From JAXGXQ01 sp040772685 (lineage in GTDB: Bacteria; Bacillota; Clostridia; Saccharofermentanales; UBA5734): a stretch of 64,000 nt of DNA. The stretch covers positions 62,001 to 126,000 of the forward strand of contig JAXGXQ010000004.1 in assembly GCA_040772685.1 (NCBI GenBank), written 5' to 3'. The notes below the pieces were generated by a model. That model did no database searches. It saw only the letters and a program-made list of their open reading frames with translations, and was not told the origin of the DNA. This document shows, in pieces, positions 45,189-53,786 of the stretch (position 1 is the stretch's first letter; the number at the start of each line of letters is the position of its first letter). The position numbers and the translations under genes were made by a program.

Positions 45189-46790
45189 ATGAAAATTCTG
45201 CTTACAGAAAAAATTGCCGCAGATTCAGTGGAGTACCTGCGCCGGCAGGGCTTCGAGGTTGATGAACGCTTTGGCCTGAGTCAAGCTGAAATTGAGAACA
45301 TCATGGCACCTTACGATGCGCTGATTGTCCGCAGCGCCACCAAGGTAACGGCCAAGCTGTTGGAACAGGCTGAGAACCTCAAGGTTGTAGGCCGTGCTGG
45401 TAATGGGATCGACAATATTGATGTAAAGGCCTGTACGGAACGCGGGATAATCGTTGTCAATACACCTGAAGCCAACACCATGGCTGCGGCGGAAATGGCT
45501 GTCGCTCTGGCCACCGCCACTTTCCGCAATGTCTGCCTGGCTTATGAATCGTCGCATAACGATGATTTCCGCCGGGGAACCATGGTTGGCAATGAAATGG
45601 ATGGCAAAACTGCCGGTATCATTGGCCTCGGCCGGATCGGCAGCATAGTTGCGCGCAAACTCTGCGGTCTGGGTATGAATATTGTCGCCTATGACCCTTA
45701 TACGGCACCGGAACGCTTCACCAATCTAGGTATTGAGCGTTGCGAAACCCTGGACGAACTGCTGGTCCAGGCGGATCTCATTTCTGTTCATATGCCTAAG
45801 ACCAAGGAAACCTATAACCTGATTGACGCTCCCCAGCTGGCCAAATGCAAGCAGGGTGTACGCATTGTAAACGCTGCCCGTGGTGGCTTAGTCAACGAAA
45901 AAGCCCTCTACGAAGCTCTGGTTGCCGGTAAAGTTGCTGCTGCCGGCCTTGATGTTCTTGAGCAAGAGCCCAATTTCAGTGCTAAACCCGGTGAACAGCA
46001 ATATAAAAATCCTTTGTTGACCTTGAAGAATGTGATTTATACACCGCACTTAGGCGCCTCTACTCACGAAGCCAATGCCAATGTTGGAATCGCTGTAACT
46101 GAACTGGTCAGCAAAGCTCTTAAAGGCGAACTGGTTTCGGCAATCAATATGCCCTCTTTCAGCGGCAGCATGAACGAGCTGCGGCCTTTTGCCAGCCTGG
46201 CAGAAAAACTGGGCGCGATTTACCACCAGGCGGAAACAGCACCAATCAATAAAATTGAAATTATTTACAGTGGTGAGCTTGCCGGCAAAGATACCAGCAT
46301 CCTGACGTTGTCAGTTCTCAAAGGCTATTTGGGCTCAATTAACGCCGAAAGGATCAGCTATGTCAACGTCCGTCAGAATGTCAGCGAGCGGGGAGTACAA
46401 GTTGTTGAAAGCAAAACAACGCAATTAGAGAAATACTCAAACTTAATTACTGTGCGTTTCTGCGCTGCAGAAAAAGACCTCTCAGTCTCCGGTACTGTGT
46501 TTGGGAAAAACTCCGAAATCCTGGTGGATTTCTTCGGTTATCACATGGATTTTGAGCTTTCGCCTTATGTTATCGCCATGCAGAATAATGACGTGCCGGG
46601 CATCATCGGCCGGGTTGGCACTGTTCTCGGCAAACACAACATCAATATCGCAACGATGCATTGGAGCCGCAAGAAAGATAAAATGCGCGCTCAGTCGTTC
46701 CTCTCCATCGATACACCAATCGATGAAAATATCTGGCAGGAACTTTGCGGTATAGAAGGTGTAATCCGCGTTTCGTTGCTGAATTTCTAA
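45189..46790 (+). CDS. serA: D-3-phosphoglycerate dehydrogenase
   Basis: 533 residues, the long type with three domains. It oxidises 3-phosphoglycerate with NAD, the first step in serine synthesis. The catalytic domain has the Rossmann GLGRIGSIVARKL motif near 150, the NAARGGLVNE motif near 232 with the active-site residues, and HLGASTHEA near 286. A middle allosteric domain (about 320-450) is followed by a C-terminal ACT domain (NDVPGIIGRVGTVLGKHNINIATMHWSR). Serine feedback through ACT is typical. AGGAG precedes the ATG. It forms a unit with the upstream aminotransferase. Confidence 0.97.
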   Translation: MKILLTEKIAADSVEYLRRQGFEVDERFGLSQAEIENIMAPYDALIVRSATKVTAKLLEQAENLKVVGRAGNGIDNIDVKACTERGIIVVNTPEANTMAAAEMAVALATATFRNVCLAYESSHNDDFRRGTMVGNEMDGKTAGIIGLGRIGSIVARKLCGLGMNIVAYDPYTAPERFTNLGIERCETLDELLVQADLISVHMPKTKETYNLIDAPQLAKCKQGVRIVNAARGGLVNEKALYEALVAGKVAAAGLDVLEQEPNFSAKPGEQQYKNPLLTLKNVIYTPHLGASTHEANANVGIAVTELVSKALKGELVSAINMPSFSGSMNELRPFASLAEKLGAIYHQAETAPINKIEIIYSGELAGKDTSILTLSVLKGYLGSINAERISYVNVRQNVSERGVQVVESKTTQLEKYSNLITVRFCAAEKDLSVSGTVFGKNSEILVDFFGYHMDFELSPYVIAMQNNDVPGIIGRVGTVLGKHNINIATMHWSRKKDKMRAQSFLSIDTPIDENIWQELCGIEGVIRVSLLNF

Positions 46791-46861
46791 AAATCAGGCA
46801 AGCGGAACTGAAACCTGCAACGTAAATCGCTACACTTGTCCCGGATAACCCTGACCTGTTG

Positions 46862-46919
46862 AAAAAAATACCCGTCATTCCGGCCAGCCTGCTGGCTAAA
46901 ACTGGTTTGACGGGTATTT
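46862..46919 (-). terminator. Terminator for the aldo/keto reductase gene
   Basis: A 12-bp stem (AAATACCCGTCA 46866-46877 with TGACGGGTATTT 46908-46919) enclosing a smaller GCCAGC/GCTGGC hairpin. On the minus strand it is followed by seven T. On the plus strand it could also end serA transcripts weakly. Confidence 0.75.
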
Positions 46920-47004
46920 AAGTGTATTCTGAAGATTTGGTTACTCTGTAACATATCAGCGAACGTCAGTTCAAGTTAACGTTACAGGAATGGTTAACGT
47001 TGCC

Positions 47005-47961
47005 TTATTTGGCGGTTGTGCCGCCAAAATTTCGTTCGAAGGATTCATTGATGCGGCGGCGTTCGGCGTTGGTCAGCTTCCAGCCGCTTGCACCGGCATT
47101 GGCTTCAACCTGAGCCGGAGTTTTTGCGCCAACCAAAGCTGTGCTGATATTTGGATCCTGAGAAACAAAATTAATCGCCAGCTCAGCCAATGTGCGGCCG
47201 CGTTCATCTGCTATTACCTGCAAATCTTTCAATACAGCCATGCTCTTATCCCAGAGGCGATCTTTAAAGAAGGGATAAAAGTTTTCGCGCGTATCAGCTT
47301 CCGCGAATTCAGGTTTTTCTTTAAATTTCCCTGTCAGCAGACCTCCTGCCAGCGAGCCGTAGGTCATGACGCCAATGTCACGCTCCGCACATTTTTCGAT
47401 CAGTTCTGCTCTTCTGCGGTCGAGGATGGAGTAGGCAGGCTGCAGCACCTCAACTGGGATAATTTTATCAATTATGTCGATTTGCTCGAGCGTAAAGTTG
47501 GAAACACCAAAATGCTTGAATTTTCCCGTTTCCTTTAATTTCGCAATTGATTCAGCGGCTTCTTCGTCAGGAGTGGCCGGATCCGGCCAGTGAAAAAGAT
47601 ATATATCAATTACATCAACCTGTAAACGGCGCAAGGAGTCGTCCAGTTGCTTCTGTAAGCCTTTAAAGGATAAATCACGGACAAAGACACCTTGTTTGTT
47701 GCGGATTGTGCCGCATTTCGTTGTAATTACCGCTTCGTCCCGCCGCCCCGCGAGGGCACGACCGACGATCTCTTCTGCATGTCCGGAACCATAAGCAGGC
47801 GCAGTATCTATCAGATTGATTCCGGCGTCCAGAGCACTTCTAATCGCTGCGATTGACTGTTCATCGTCGGTATGGCCAAAATAGTCACTGCCCATAGCCC
47901 AGGTGCCCAGACCAACTTCCGATACCGAGATACCGGTTTTACCTAATGTTTTATAACGCAT
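47005..47961 (-). CDS. Aldo/keto reductase
   Basis: 318 residues of a TIM-barrel NADPH-dependent oxidoreductase. The family tetrad is visible: D in NLIDTAPAYGSG with the tyrosine after it, lysine in ITTKCG, histidine in YLFHWPDP. The GVSNF motif is present, and ALVGAKTPAQVEAN near the end is the cofactor-binding signature. The substrate is unknown; relatives reduce sugar aldehydes or other carbonyls. GGGAGG and an extended -10 promoter lie upstream. It is convergent with serA. Confidence 0.93.
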   Translation of the reverse strand: MRYKTLGKTGISVSEVGLGTWAMGSDYFGHTDDEQSIAAIRSALDAGINLIDTAPAYGSGHAEEIVGRALAGRRDEAVITTKCGTIRNKQGVFVRDLSFKGLQKQLDDSLRRLQVDVIDIYLFHWPDPATPDEEAAESIAKLKETGKFKHFGVSNFTLEQIDIIDKIIPVEVLQPAYSILDRRRAELIEKCAERDIGVMTYGSLAGGLLTGKFKEKPEFAEADTRENFYPFFKDRLWDKSMAVLKDLQVIADERGRTLAELAINFVSQDPNISTALVGAKTPAQVEANAGASGWKLTNAERRRINESFERNFGGTTAK

Positions 47962-47991
47962 ATCTTACCTCCCTTGTGCAAATATACCTCT

Positions 47992-48000
47992 ATTATACCA
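47992..48000 (-). promoter_or_regulatory. Extended -10 promoter of the aldo/keto reductase gene
   Basis: Minus-strand TGG then TATAAT (plus-strand ATTATA 47992-47997), about 31 bases before the ATG. Weak -35. Confidence 0.55.
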
Positions 48001-48030
48001 AATAAAATCCGCCGGCTTTTAAGCAGGCGG
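48000..48030 (-). terminator. Terminator after the DUF2298 gene
   Basis: On the minus strand CCGCC-T-GCTT/AAGC-C-GGCGG forms a hairpin followed by ATTTTATTT. It ends the DUF1015-FAD-DUF2298 unit. Confidence 0.55.
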
Positions 48031-48094
48031 GAAAGCCGAACAATAGGCACATTGAAGGCTGTTATCAGCTGTTATTCAGATTACGTGTATGTAA

Positions 48095-50719
48095 TTAAGG
48101 CAAAGCGATTACATATAAGCTGCCGGATTCAAATGCCACTTCTCCCAGGGAGCGCAGCAAGGTTTCATTGACCAGGCTTTCAGGCTGGCCTGCATCATCT
48201 GTTGCCATAAACTTCTGGCGCTCTAAGTCTCCGATTACAATATAGCGGACTTCATAGTGGTCGAGCAATTGCCTGACTTCAGTCTGGTCTTCAGAAGTAT
48301 AGATGGTGCGGACATCTTGCTGACGGGGAACAACAACGCTGGAGTAGGCATCAGGCGTAGCTTTGCTGGTGCGCCAGAGCCATTCATGCGTCTGCCAGCC
48401 GATAACTGTTGGCAAGCCGGTATAGGCTGATATGCGGCAGTAATCGGTGTATTGGTCGCCATAGCTTTCGAGCACAACCGGCTGGCCGCTTACTTCTTGA
48501 TTGAACCAGAGAATAGCCTCATAGTCCGGAGCCAGCTCACCTGTATTGGCACCGGGTATTTCGATCGAGTCTTTTTCTGAAAACGGGTAGACACCATCCA
48601 GGCCCTGATAAAGTTCTGGTTTAAAAGGACCCAGCCATTGAGAGGCGGCTGTGAAAGGATACATTAAAGAAGGTGCCCACAAAAATAATAATAAGAATCC
48701 CAATAAACGCCGTCTGTTATTGGCAGACGCTTGATTCAGATTTCGGCTTTTAAGCCTGCCGGCTTTCTCGCTGGCTGCAGGCAGGAATAGCAGCCGCAGA
48801 GGTGCCCAGGCCAGCACGAACGACAGCAACACGAAAGCCTGGTATGTGAATTTAAACATTGTATTGGCACGCTTATAGTCACCGGAATAAATATCCACTA
48901 CATAAACCAGTTCCGGCAGTAGAATTAGGCCAAAGCCGCAAATCACAAAAACCAGCAGCAAGCGATCGGTTGTTGCTAGATTAAGCAGAGGAGTCAGAAA
49001 ACGGTTGTCGTCACCTTTGGCTACAGGCATTGCTGCCGTATCAAGGGTTTGCACGCTCCTGATTTCTTCTTGTCGCCTCTCATGGCTTAAATCAAACATG
49101 AAGGCCAAAGCCGCGATCAGGAAAAAGCCGTATAGCACCCACAGCTGAATTAGAGGTGTTTGATTTACAGTGCCGGCAATTGTTTTGGCAATTGGTTCAA
49201 AGCCATAGTTGAAGGGCAGGGCAATCAGGTGAGCCAGGAAAAAAACTTCCGCTAAACGGGCTATCGCGACAGTTAACGCATGCGACCAGTGCCGCTCGGC
49301 AAATCGTGCCAGCAAAGCAACTAGCGAATATGCTGCGACGGCAAGGAAAATATTTGTCACGAAGAGAAATGGGATCGCCAGCAGCACTACTCCCGTTGAC
49401 GCAATCAGTATCGCCCGACCGTTTGCAATCGTGGCCGGCTGCTTCTGTTCGCGTAAAACAAACACCACTGCGCTGACTGCGAAATAAATCACAAAGTCCC
49501 AGTAGTTGCCCATCATAAACACAGCCAGCAAACCGGCAAGCAACAGCGAGTGCGGTTCCGGCAAAATTATTTTTAGTTTAGCTGACAGCGATTGTGGTTT
49601 CGTCATATTAGCAACCGGCTGTCGCAGTTTGATCAGGGAGGGGGCTGGGCCGAGCGGCCTGCTGATAATGACAGCCAGTAAGCCCAAAGCCAGTAAAACC
49701 AGGGGCAGATTAGCCACATGAGCATGTAAATCAGCGACCAGAAAAGAGTAAAAAGGAAACTCATGTATTGTTTTGTCTACAGTGTCGGGATTATAGCCAA
49801 TGTATCGGGTGGCGTCAGCAAACCAGTAGAAAGCAGAGCGCTCGCCAACAGGCCAGCCCCAACGGCTGAAAACACCGTGCAGCCAACTGCCGAACCTGCT
49901 GGAGCCGTAGTAAAAAACGTGGCCATTACCGCCTAAGGTAAGTAGAACTGCGGCTGTGCCGGCGAAGACAGGCGGCAGATAAGTGGAAGTACCTGGCTTA
50001 GCCCGCCTGAACATTGTTCCCAGCAATAAAGCTATAGCAAAAGTAAGGCAAAATGTCAGCGCGAACAGAGAAGCCATCGCCAGGTTGTAGGCTGTTTCGG
50101 GCGGGATACTGCAGGCTTTAGCCCACAATGTAGTAATGTATTGGCCAAAGTAATAATAGTTGATTGGCTTACCCGCCAGCCACATATCGGCTGCCGGCAA
50201 GTAATCTGTGCGCCATAGCGACATCATAAAGCCGTAATCCATGAACTTCTCCAGCGAATCGAGCGCGGGGTGAAGACCACGGGCAAAGGTCCACACCAGA
50301 GAAGTCAAGCCGAATAATGTTTCTTCAATACCCCAGTAAAGCAAGGTTTTAGGCTGGGTGGCTGACCGCCAGAAGGAACGGTTAAGCGGCGAAAGATGAA
50401 CCGCTGCAGCCAAAAGCACAAGTATTGACAGAATTGTCAGTTGCCGAAAAGGTGCCAGCTTTAAGCTGGCCAAGATAAATACAACTACAGCAACCAGAAC
50501 CAGCCCCAAAGGTTTGGCAAAGAGGAAGCCGCGATCAGGCGAAACCCGAAAAAGCCTGCCGGCCAGGGGCAAAACTGCAAATCCGAATATGGTAAGTGTC
50601 AGCCACCAAAGGAAAAAAGCGGGTGTATCAGAACCCAGCAGTGGGAAAGCCAGTATAGCGGGTAAGAACGGCAGCAACAGCGGCAACCAATGCAACCAAC
50701 GTTGGCGTGACGTTTTCAT
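48095..50719 (-). CDS. DUF2298 (YYY family) polytopic membrane protein
   Basis: 874 residues with about 17 or more hydrophobic segments and a C-terminal soluble domain of about 190 residues. The segment FMDYGFMMSLWRTDYLPAADMWLAGKPINYYYFGQY near residue 160-195 is the hallmark of the Chlor_Arch_YYY/DUF2298 family, which is best known from Chloroflexi and archaea. The GT-C-like layout, with a long charged loop after the first helices and a C-terminal soluble part, suggests a lipid-linked sugar transferase, but no function is proven. The ATG overlaps the stop of the FAD oxidoreductase gene by 4 bases. Confidence 0.88.
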   Translation of the reverse strand: MKTSRQRWLHWLPLLLPFLPAILAFPLLGSDTPAFFLWWLTLTIFGFAVLPLAGRLFRVSPDRGFLFAKPLGLVLVAVVVFILASLKLAPFRQLTILSILVLLAAAVHLSPLNRSFWRSATQPKTLLYWGIEETLFGLTSLVWTFARGLHPALDSLEKFMDYGFMMSLWRTDYLPAADMWLAGKPINYYYFGQYITTLWAKACSIPPETAYNLAMASLFALTFCLTFAIALLLGTMFRRAKPGTSTYLPPVFAGTAAVLLTLGGNGHVFYYGSSRFGSWLHGVFSRWGWPVGERSAFYWFADATRYIGYNPDTVDKTIHEFPFYSFLVADLHAHVANLPLVLLALGLLAVIISRPLGPAPSLIKLRQPVANMTKPQSLSAKLKIILPEPHSLLLAGLLAVFMMGNYWDFVIYFAVSAVVFVLREQKQPATIANGRAILIASTGVVLLAIPFLFVTNIFLAVAAYSLVALLARFAERHWSHALTVAIARLAEVFFLAHLIALPFNYGFEPIAKTIAGTVNQTPLIQLWVLYGFFLIAALAFMFDLSHERRQEEIRSVQTLDTAAMPVAKGDDNRFLTPLLNLATTDRLLLVFVICGFGLILLPELVYVVDIYSGDYKRANTMFKFTYQAFVLLSFVLAWAPLRLLFLPAASEKAGRLKSRNLNQASANNRRRLLGFLLLFLWAPSLMYPFTAASQWLGPFKPELYQGLDGVYPFSEKDSIEIPGANTGELAPDYEAILWFNQEVSGQPVVLESYGDQYTDYCRISAYTGLPTVIGWQTHEWLWRTSKATPDAYSSVVVPRQQDVRTIYTSEDQTEVRQLLDHYEVRYIVIGDLERQKFMATDDAGQPESLVNETLLRSLGEVAFESGSLYVIALP

Positions 50720-52110
50720 GAGTGTCTCCGCGAGTTGGATTCGGACTCAGCTTCGTGCGGGCGTGCCGATTCCAGATAGCTGCCGGCGGCAACAGCAGTT
50801 TCGTTAGCCAGTCGGATCGCGTAATTCATCCCTCTGTCCTCGGGGTAAATCTGAGCCATGCCGGCAAGATAAATCCCGGCGGCCGGGGTTTCCATTTCAG
50901 GTTGTTGCGCCGGGTAGCCACAGGTTATGACAGGCTGAGCGTAACGCGTGCGCCGTAAGCGCCAGTCCATCAGATCGGCCAGATTAAAGGCAGCATACAT
51001 TTTGCGCAGACCAGCGATAAATTCCTGAAAAATCTCACCATCTGATTTAATCCATAGCGGATCAGAAACATCAAGATAACGGGATAAATAAATAATTGAA
51101 CCGCCGTAAGGTCCAGTTCCGGTCATATTTGTGTGCTCTATCACTACGACAAACGGCAGCTTATCGCAAACCGTTGTCCAGTAATAGGGTGAAAGACTTT
51201 TGCGCACACGCAATACCAGGCACAAATCACCTTTGTACTGAACCTGGCGCACACGCCGCATATACTGATCAGGCAGTGAAAGGCTAGTGACAATATTGGC
51301 GAACTGGCGGGAAGCAACAGCTGCTATAACTACATCGGCGGTAAAAGCAGCCTGACTGCAGTTGTCGAGAATGCAGGCAACCTGATAACGCCGGCCACGA
51401 CGGATAATATCCATAGCGGTGTAGCCATAATGAATACGACCGCCGCTTTCTTCAATGCCTCGCACCAAAGCATCGATCAGCAATTGAAAGCTGCCCTGCA
51501 TGTAGCCAAGCTTCTGTCGGCTGAACTTATTGGCCCGAGAACCACCGCGCAGCTTGAATTTATTCCAAATCCACACTGCTGAAACCCGGTCAGCATCTTG
51601 GTCAAATTTGGCGCGCAGCAGGGGTTGCCAAAGCCGTTCACAAGCTTCGCTGCCGCAGGTGCGTTTAAGGTAAGACAAGGCTGTCTCTTGTTCCAGAGGT
51701 TTGTAATCTTTAATCCGGCCGGACTTTAGCACCAGCAGACCGGTGCGCAGCCGCTGTGTCACAGGGATGCGGCTAAAACGCAATAAATCGACTGCTCCGG
51801 AAAAAGGAAACAGTCGGCCGCCTGAATATAAGGCATCACGTGTTTCATGGTGAGTCAGAGAATTTGCGAGTCCCAGTTCTTCGACCAGGTTGATCAGTTC
51901 CGTATCGCTGGTAAAAAAATGATGATAGATGTGTTCCAGGCGCGTGCTGCCCATGGGAAACGTTGCTGCCATTCCCCCGGCTTCCAGAGTAGATTCCAGT
52001 AGAATTACTGCCCGGCCTTGCTTAGCAAGCCGAAACGCCGCTACCAGACCAGTCAGGCCGGCGCCGATAATACAGACAGTTTTTTCTTGAGCAGGGGAAT
52101 TGTGAGCCAT
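50716..52110 (-). CDS. FAD-dependent amine-oxidase/desaturase-like oxidoreductase
   Basis: 464 residues. The N-terminal dinucleotide-binding motif CIIGAGLTGLVAAFRLAKQGRAVILLES is followed by the second conserved stretch LEAGGMAATFPMGS. The LEHIYHHFFTSDTELINLVEELGL segment and the C-terminal GIYLAGMAQIYPEDRGMNYAIRLANE FAD-binding end are typical of the protoporphyrinogen-oxidase/phytoene-desaturase-like group often found near polysaccharide genes. The substrate is not evident. It overlaps DUF2298 by 4 bases (ATGA on the minus strand), so both are translated together. Confidence 0.85.
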   Translation of the reverse strand: MAHNSPAQEKTVCIIGAGLTGLVAAFRLAKQGRAVILLESTLEAGGMAATFPMGSTRLEHIYHHFFTSDTELINLVEELGLANSLTHHETRDALYSGGRLFPFSGAVDLLRFSRIPVTQRLRTGLLVLKSGRIKDYKPLEQETALSYLKRTCGSEACERLWQPLLRAKFDQDADRVSAVWIWNKFKLRGGSRANKFSRQKLGYMQGSFQLLIDALVRGIEESGGRIHYGYTAMDIIRRGRRYQVACILDNCSQAAFTADVVIAAVASRQFANIVTSLSLPDQYMRRVRQVQYKGDLCLVLRVRKSLSPYYWTTVCDKLPFVVVIEHTNMTGTGPYGGSIIYLSRYLDVSDPLWIKSDGEIFQEFIAGLRKMYAAFNLADLMDWRLRRTRYAQPVITCGYPAQQPEMETPAAGIYLAGMAQIYPEDRGMNYAIRLANETAVAAGSYLESARPHEAESESNSRRHS

Positions 52111-52132
52111 GCACCGGAACCTTTCTGACAGA

Positions 52133-53488
52133 TTAGATTATCTTGCGAGCTTCCAGATAGTAGCGTTTTTCATGAGCCTCGCCCATCGAAAAGGTTTTAC
52201 GCGGCAAAACTCCTTCACGGGCGATAGCTGTGAAAAAGTCATTTTTCTCCAGTACAGGCAAAAGTAAGCCGGAGGCACCGTTTGCTGCCAGCGAAAGCAT
52301 AGCTGCGTTGCCGTGAATATAATCCACACGCCCGCCCTGCTGTTCTACCAGCAGATCGATCAAGCCACTGACACGCTCTGCCGCTAAAAGACTGCCGCCA
52401 GCTGGTTTTGCAAGGTTCAAAAGTCGGCAACCGTCAGGCTGCAACAATGGCAGCACCAGACTGCCGTCACTGTAAGCGACTGCTGCCGGGAGCATTTCCG
52501 GCTTGGCAGGCAGTGGCTCAGCAGCAGCTGTAATTGACGCCTCGCTGCCAAAGAAGGCTGCGACAGTCTGCCGGAAAAGTTCAGGTTCGATGTTGAAGAT
52601 GACACGGTGTATCGGCTCAAATTCCAACCCGGAATCATGAATATTGATTATCTCGACTAAAGCGTAGCGGGCAGGATGATCGGGCCCGAAAACAGCTTTG
52701 TTATTATCATAATGAGTTTTGGCTGTGGCCAGTGAATGGTTGCCATCGCCGACAGCGAACAGCATACCGTCACGCCGTCCGCTTTCCAGATTGGCCAAAT
52801 TGTCTAAAGCAGCCAGCAGGTCCCGGTTCTCCGGGGTTATTTTGTAACCTGCAAGATGACCGCCGCCCTGCATCAATTCAAAATCGTACAGCGGTTCTCC
52901 CTGCTGTTCAGCTGCCCGAAAAAGCGGTTCAATTACAGAATGTTCCGGATCATCAATCAGCAACTGAACGTGCGGCAACTCCAGCGGCGCGTCACGGCGG
53001 ATCGCCACCCGCGGTGGAATCCGGTCCAGTACTGTGCCTTCGCTGGCCCGGATTAAGTTCCGGTTGCCGGGTTTATAGTCATATTTATCAAGATCAATTG
53101 CCAGCACGAGCCCCAGGCGACCGTTCGCTCCCGGAGGCGTGCGTTTTAAAACTACCGCGGCTGTGCCAATAGACTGTAAAACACCCTGCTTCAGATAATC
53201 CCGCATCGCAGTGTTAATACTATCGATCCGACTTTCAACTGAAGTTTCTCCAGGGTGTTCCAGATAATACTCCGGCAGGACAAGATGAAGCGCTGAGGGC
53301 GCTGAGCCAACAATCCGGGCTGTCTCCTCCCAGTATTCCGGTTCAGAAGTGAACTGGTCACAGGCTACAACCGCGAAACGTGTCAGGTCTGTTTCCGGTG
53401 CGGGCAAATATAATTCAGGTATTTTGACCCCACAAGCCTGGCTGACAGCTGCAAGCATACCATTAGAGTCGGGAACAGAATCTGGCAT
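52133..53488 (-). CDS. DUF1015 family protein
   Basis: 451 residues. The characteristic motif GDGNHSLATAK (near residue 245) and the FAVVACDQFTSEPEYWEE N-terminal segment define the family. DUF1015 genes often lie near serA and a class V aminotransferase in Gram-positives and Thermotogae, and such genes lie 7-8 kb away here. Its biochemical role is not firmly known, so none is assigned. GGAGGAGG lies 9 bases before the ATG. It may be the first gene of the unit reading into the FAD oxidoreductase (22 bases between). Confidence 0.88.
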   Translation of the reverse strand: MPDSVPDSNGMLAAVSQACGVKIPELYLPAPETDLTRFAVVACDQFTSEPEYWEETARIVGSAPSALHLVLPEYYLEHPGETSVESRIDSINTAMRDYLKQGVLQSIGTAAVVLKRTPPGANGRLGLVLAIDLDKYDYKPGNRNLIRASEGTVLDRIPPRVAIRRDAPLELPHVQLLIDDPEHSVIEPLFRAAEQQGEPLYDFELMQGGGHLAGYKITPENRDLLAALDNLANLESGRRDGMLFAVGDGNHSLATAKTHYDNNKAVFGPDHPARYALVEIINIHDSGLEFEPIHRVIFNIEPELFRQTVAAFFGSEASITAAAEPLPAKPEMLPAAVAYSDGSLVLPLLQPDGCRLLNLAKPAGGSLLAAERVSGLIDLLVEQQGGRVDYIHGNAAMLSLAANGASGLLLPVLEKNDFFTAIAREGVLPRKTFSMGEAHEKRYYLEARKII

Positions 53489-53590
53489 GAGGGCAATCCT
53501 CCTCCTATAAGTAAGTAAATTGTTACTTGGTGCGGGAAACCGGCAGGATTAATCTCAGGCGTGAAGTGGTGTTCTGACCCGAAACTGAAC

Positions 53591-53616
53591 CAGACTGAAT
53601 TAAAAAAGCCAGTCTG
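53591..53616. repeat. Inverted repeat in the divergent DUF1015-alaS gap
   Basis: CAGACTG 53591-53597 and CAGTCTG 53610-53616 with a 12-base A-rich gap. It lies about 100 bases from either start, so it could be a regulator site for the minus-strand unit. No T-box signature (GGTGG / TGGNACCGCG) is seen in this gap. Confidence 0.35.
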
Positions 53617-53694
53617 ATTTAACTGCATTGATTGCCACATTTTAGCATAAAAGACATCTTGTTCAAACACACATGACCTGATAAGGCGGCCAAC

Positions 53695-53724
53695 TTGTAA
53701 TCAAATACCAGTTTAAGGTAAAAT
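53695..53724 (+). promoter_or_regulatory. Promoter of alaS
   Basis: TTGTAA 53695-53700, 18 bases, TAAAAT 53719-53724. Confidence 0.45.
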
Positions 53725-53786
53725 GAAACGTCAGTCCGACCGTTATCAACGAACTGAAATGTCCGAAAGAGCGAGGTAAGTTGTCC

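Noticed and set aside
53489..53786. T-box leader before alaS
   Set aside because: No T-box sequence (GGTGG, TGGNACCGCG) or specifier arrangement is recognisable; only an inverted repeat and an ordinary promoter.
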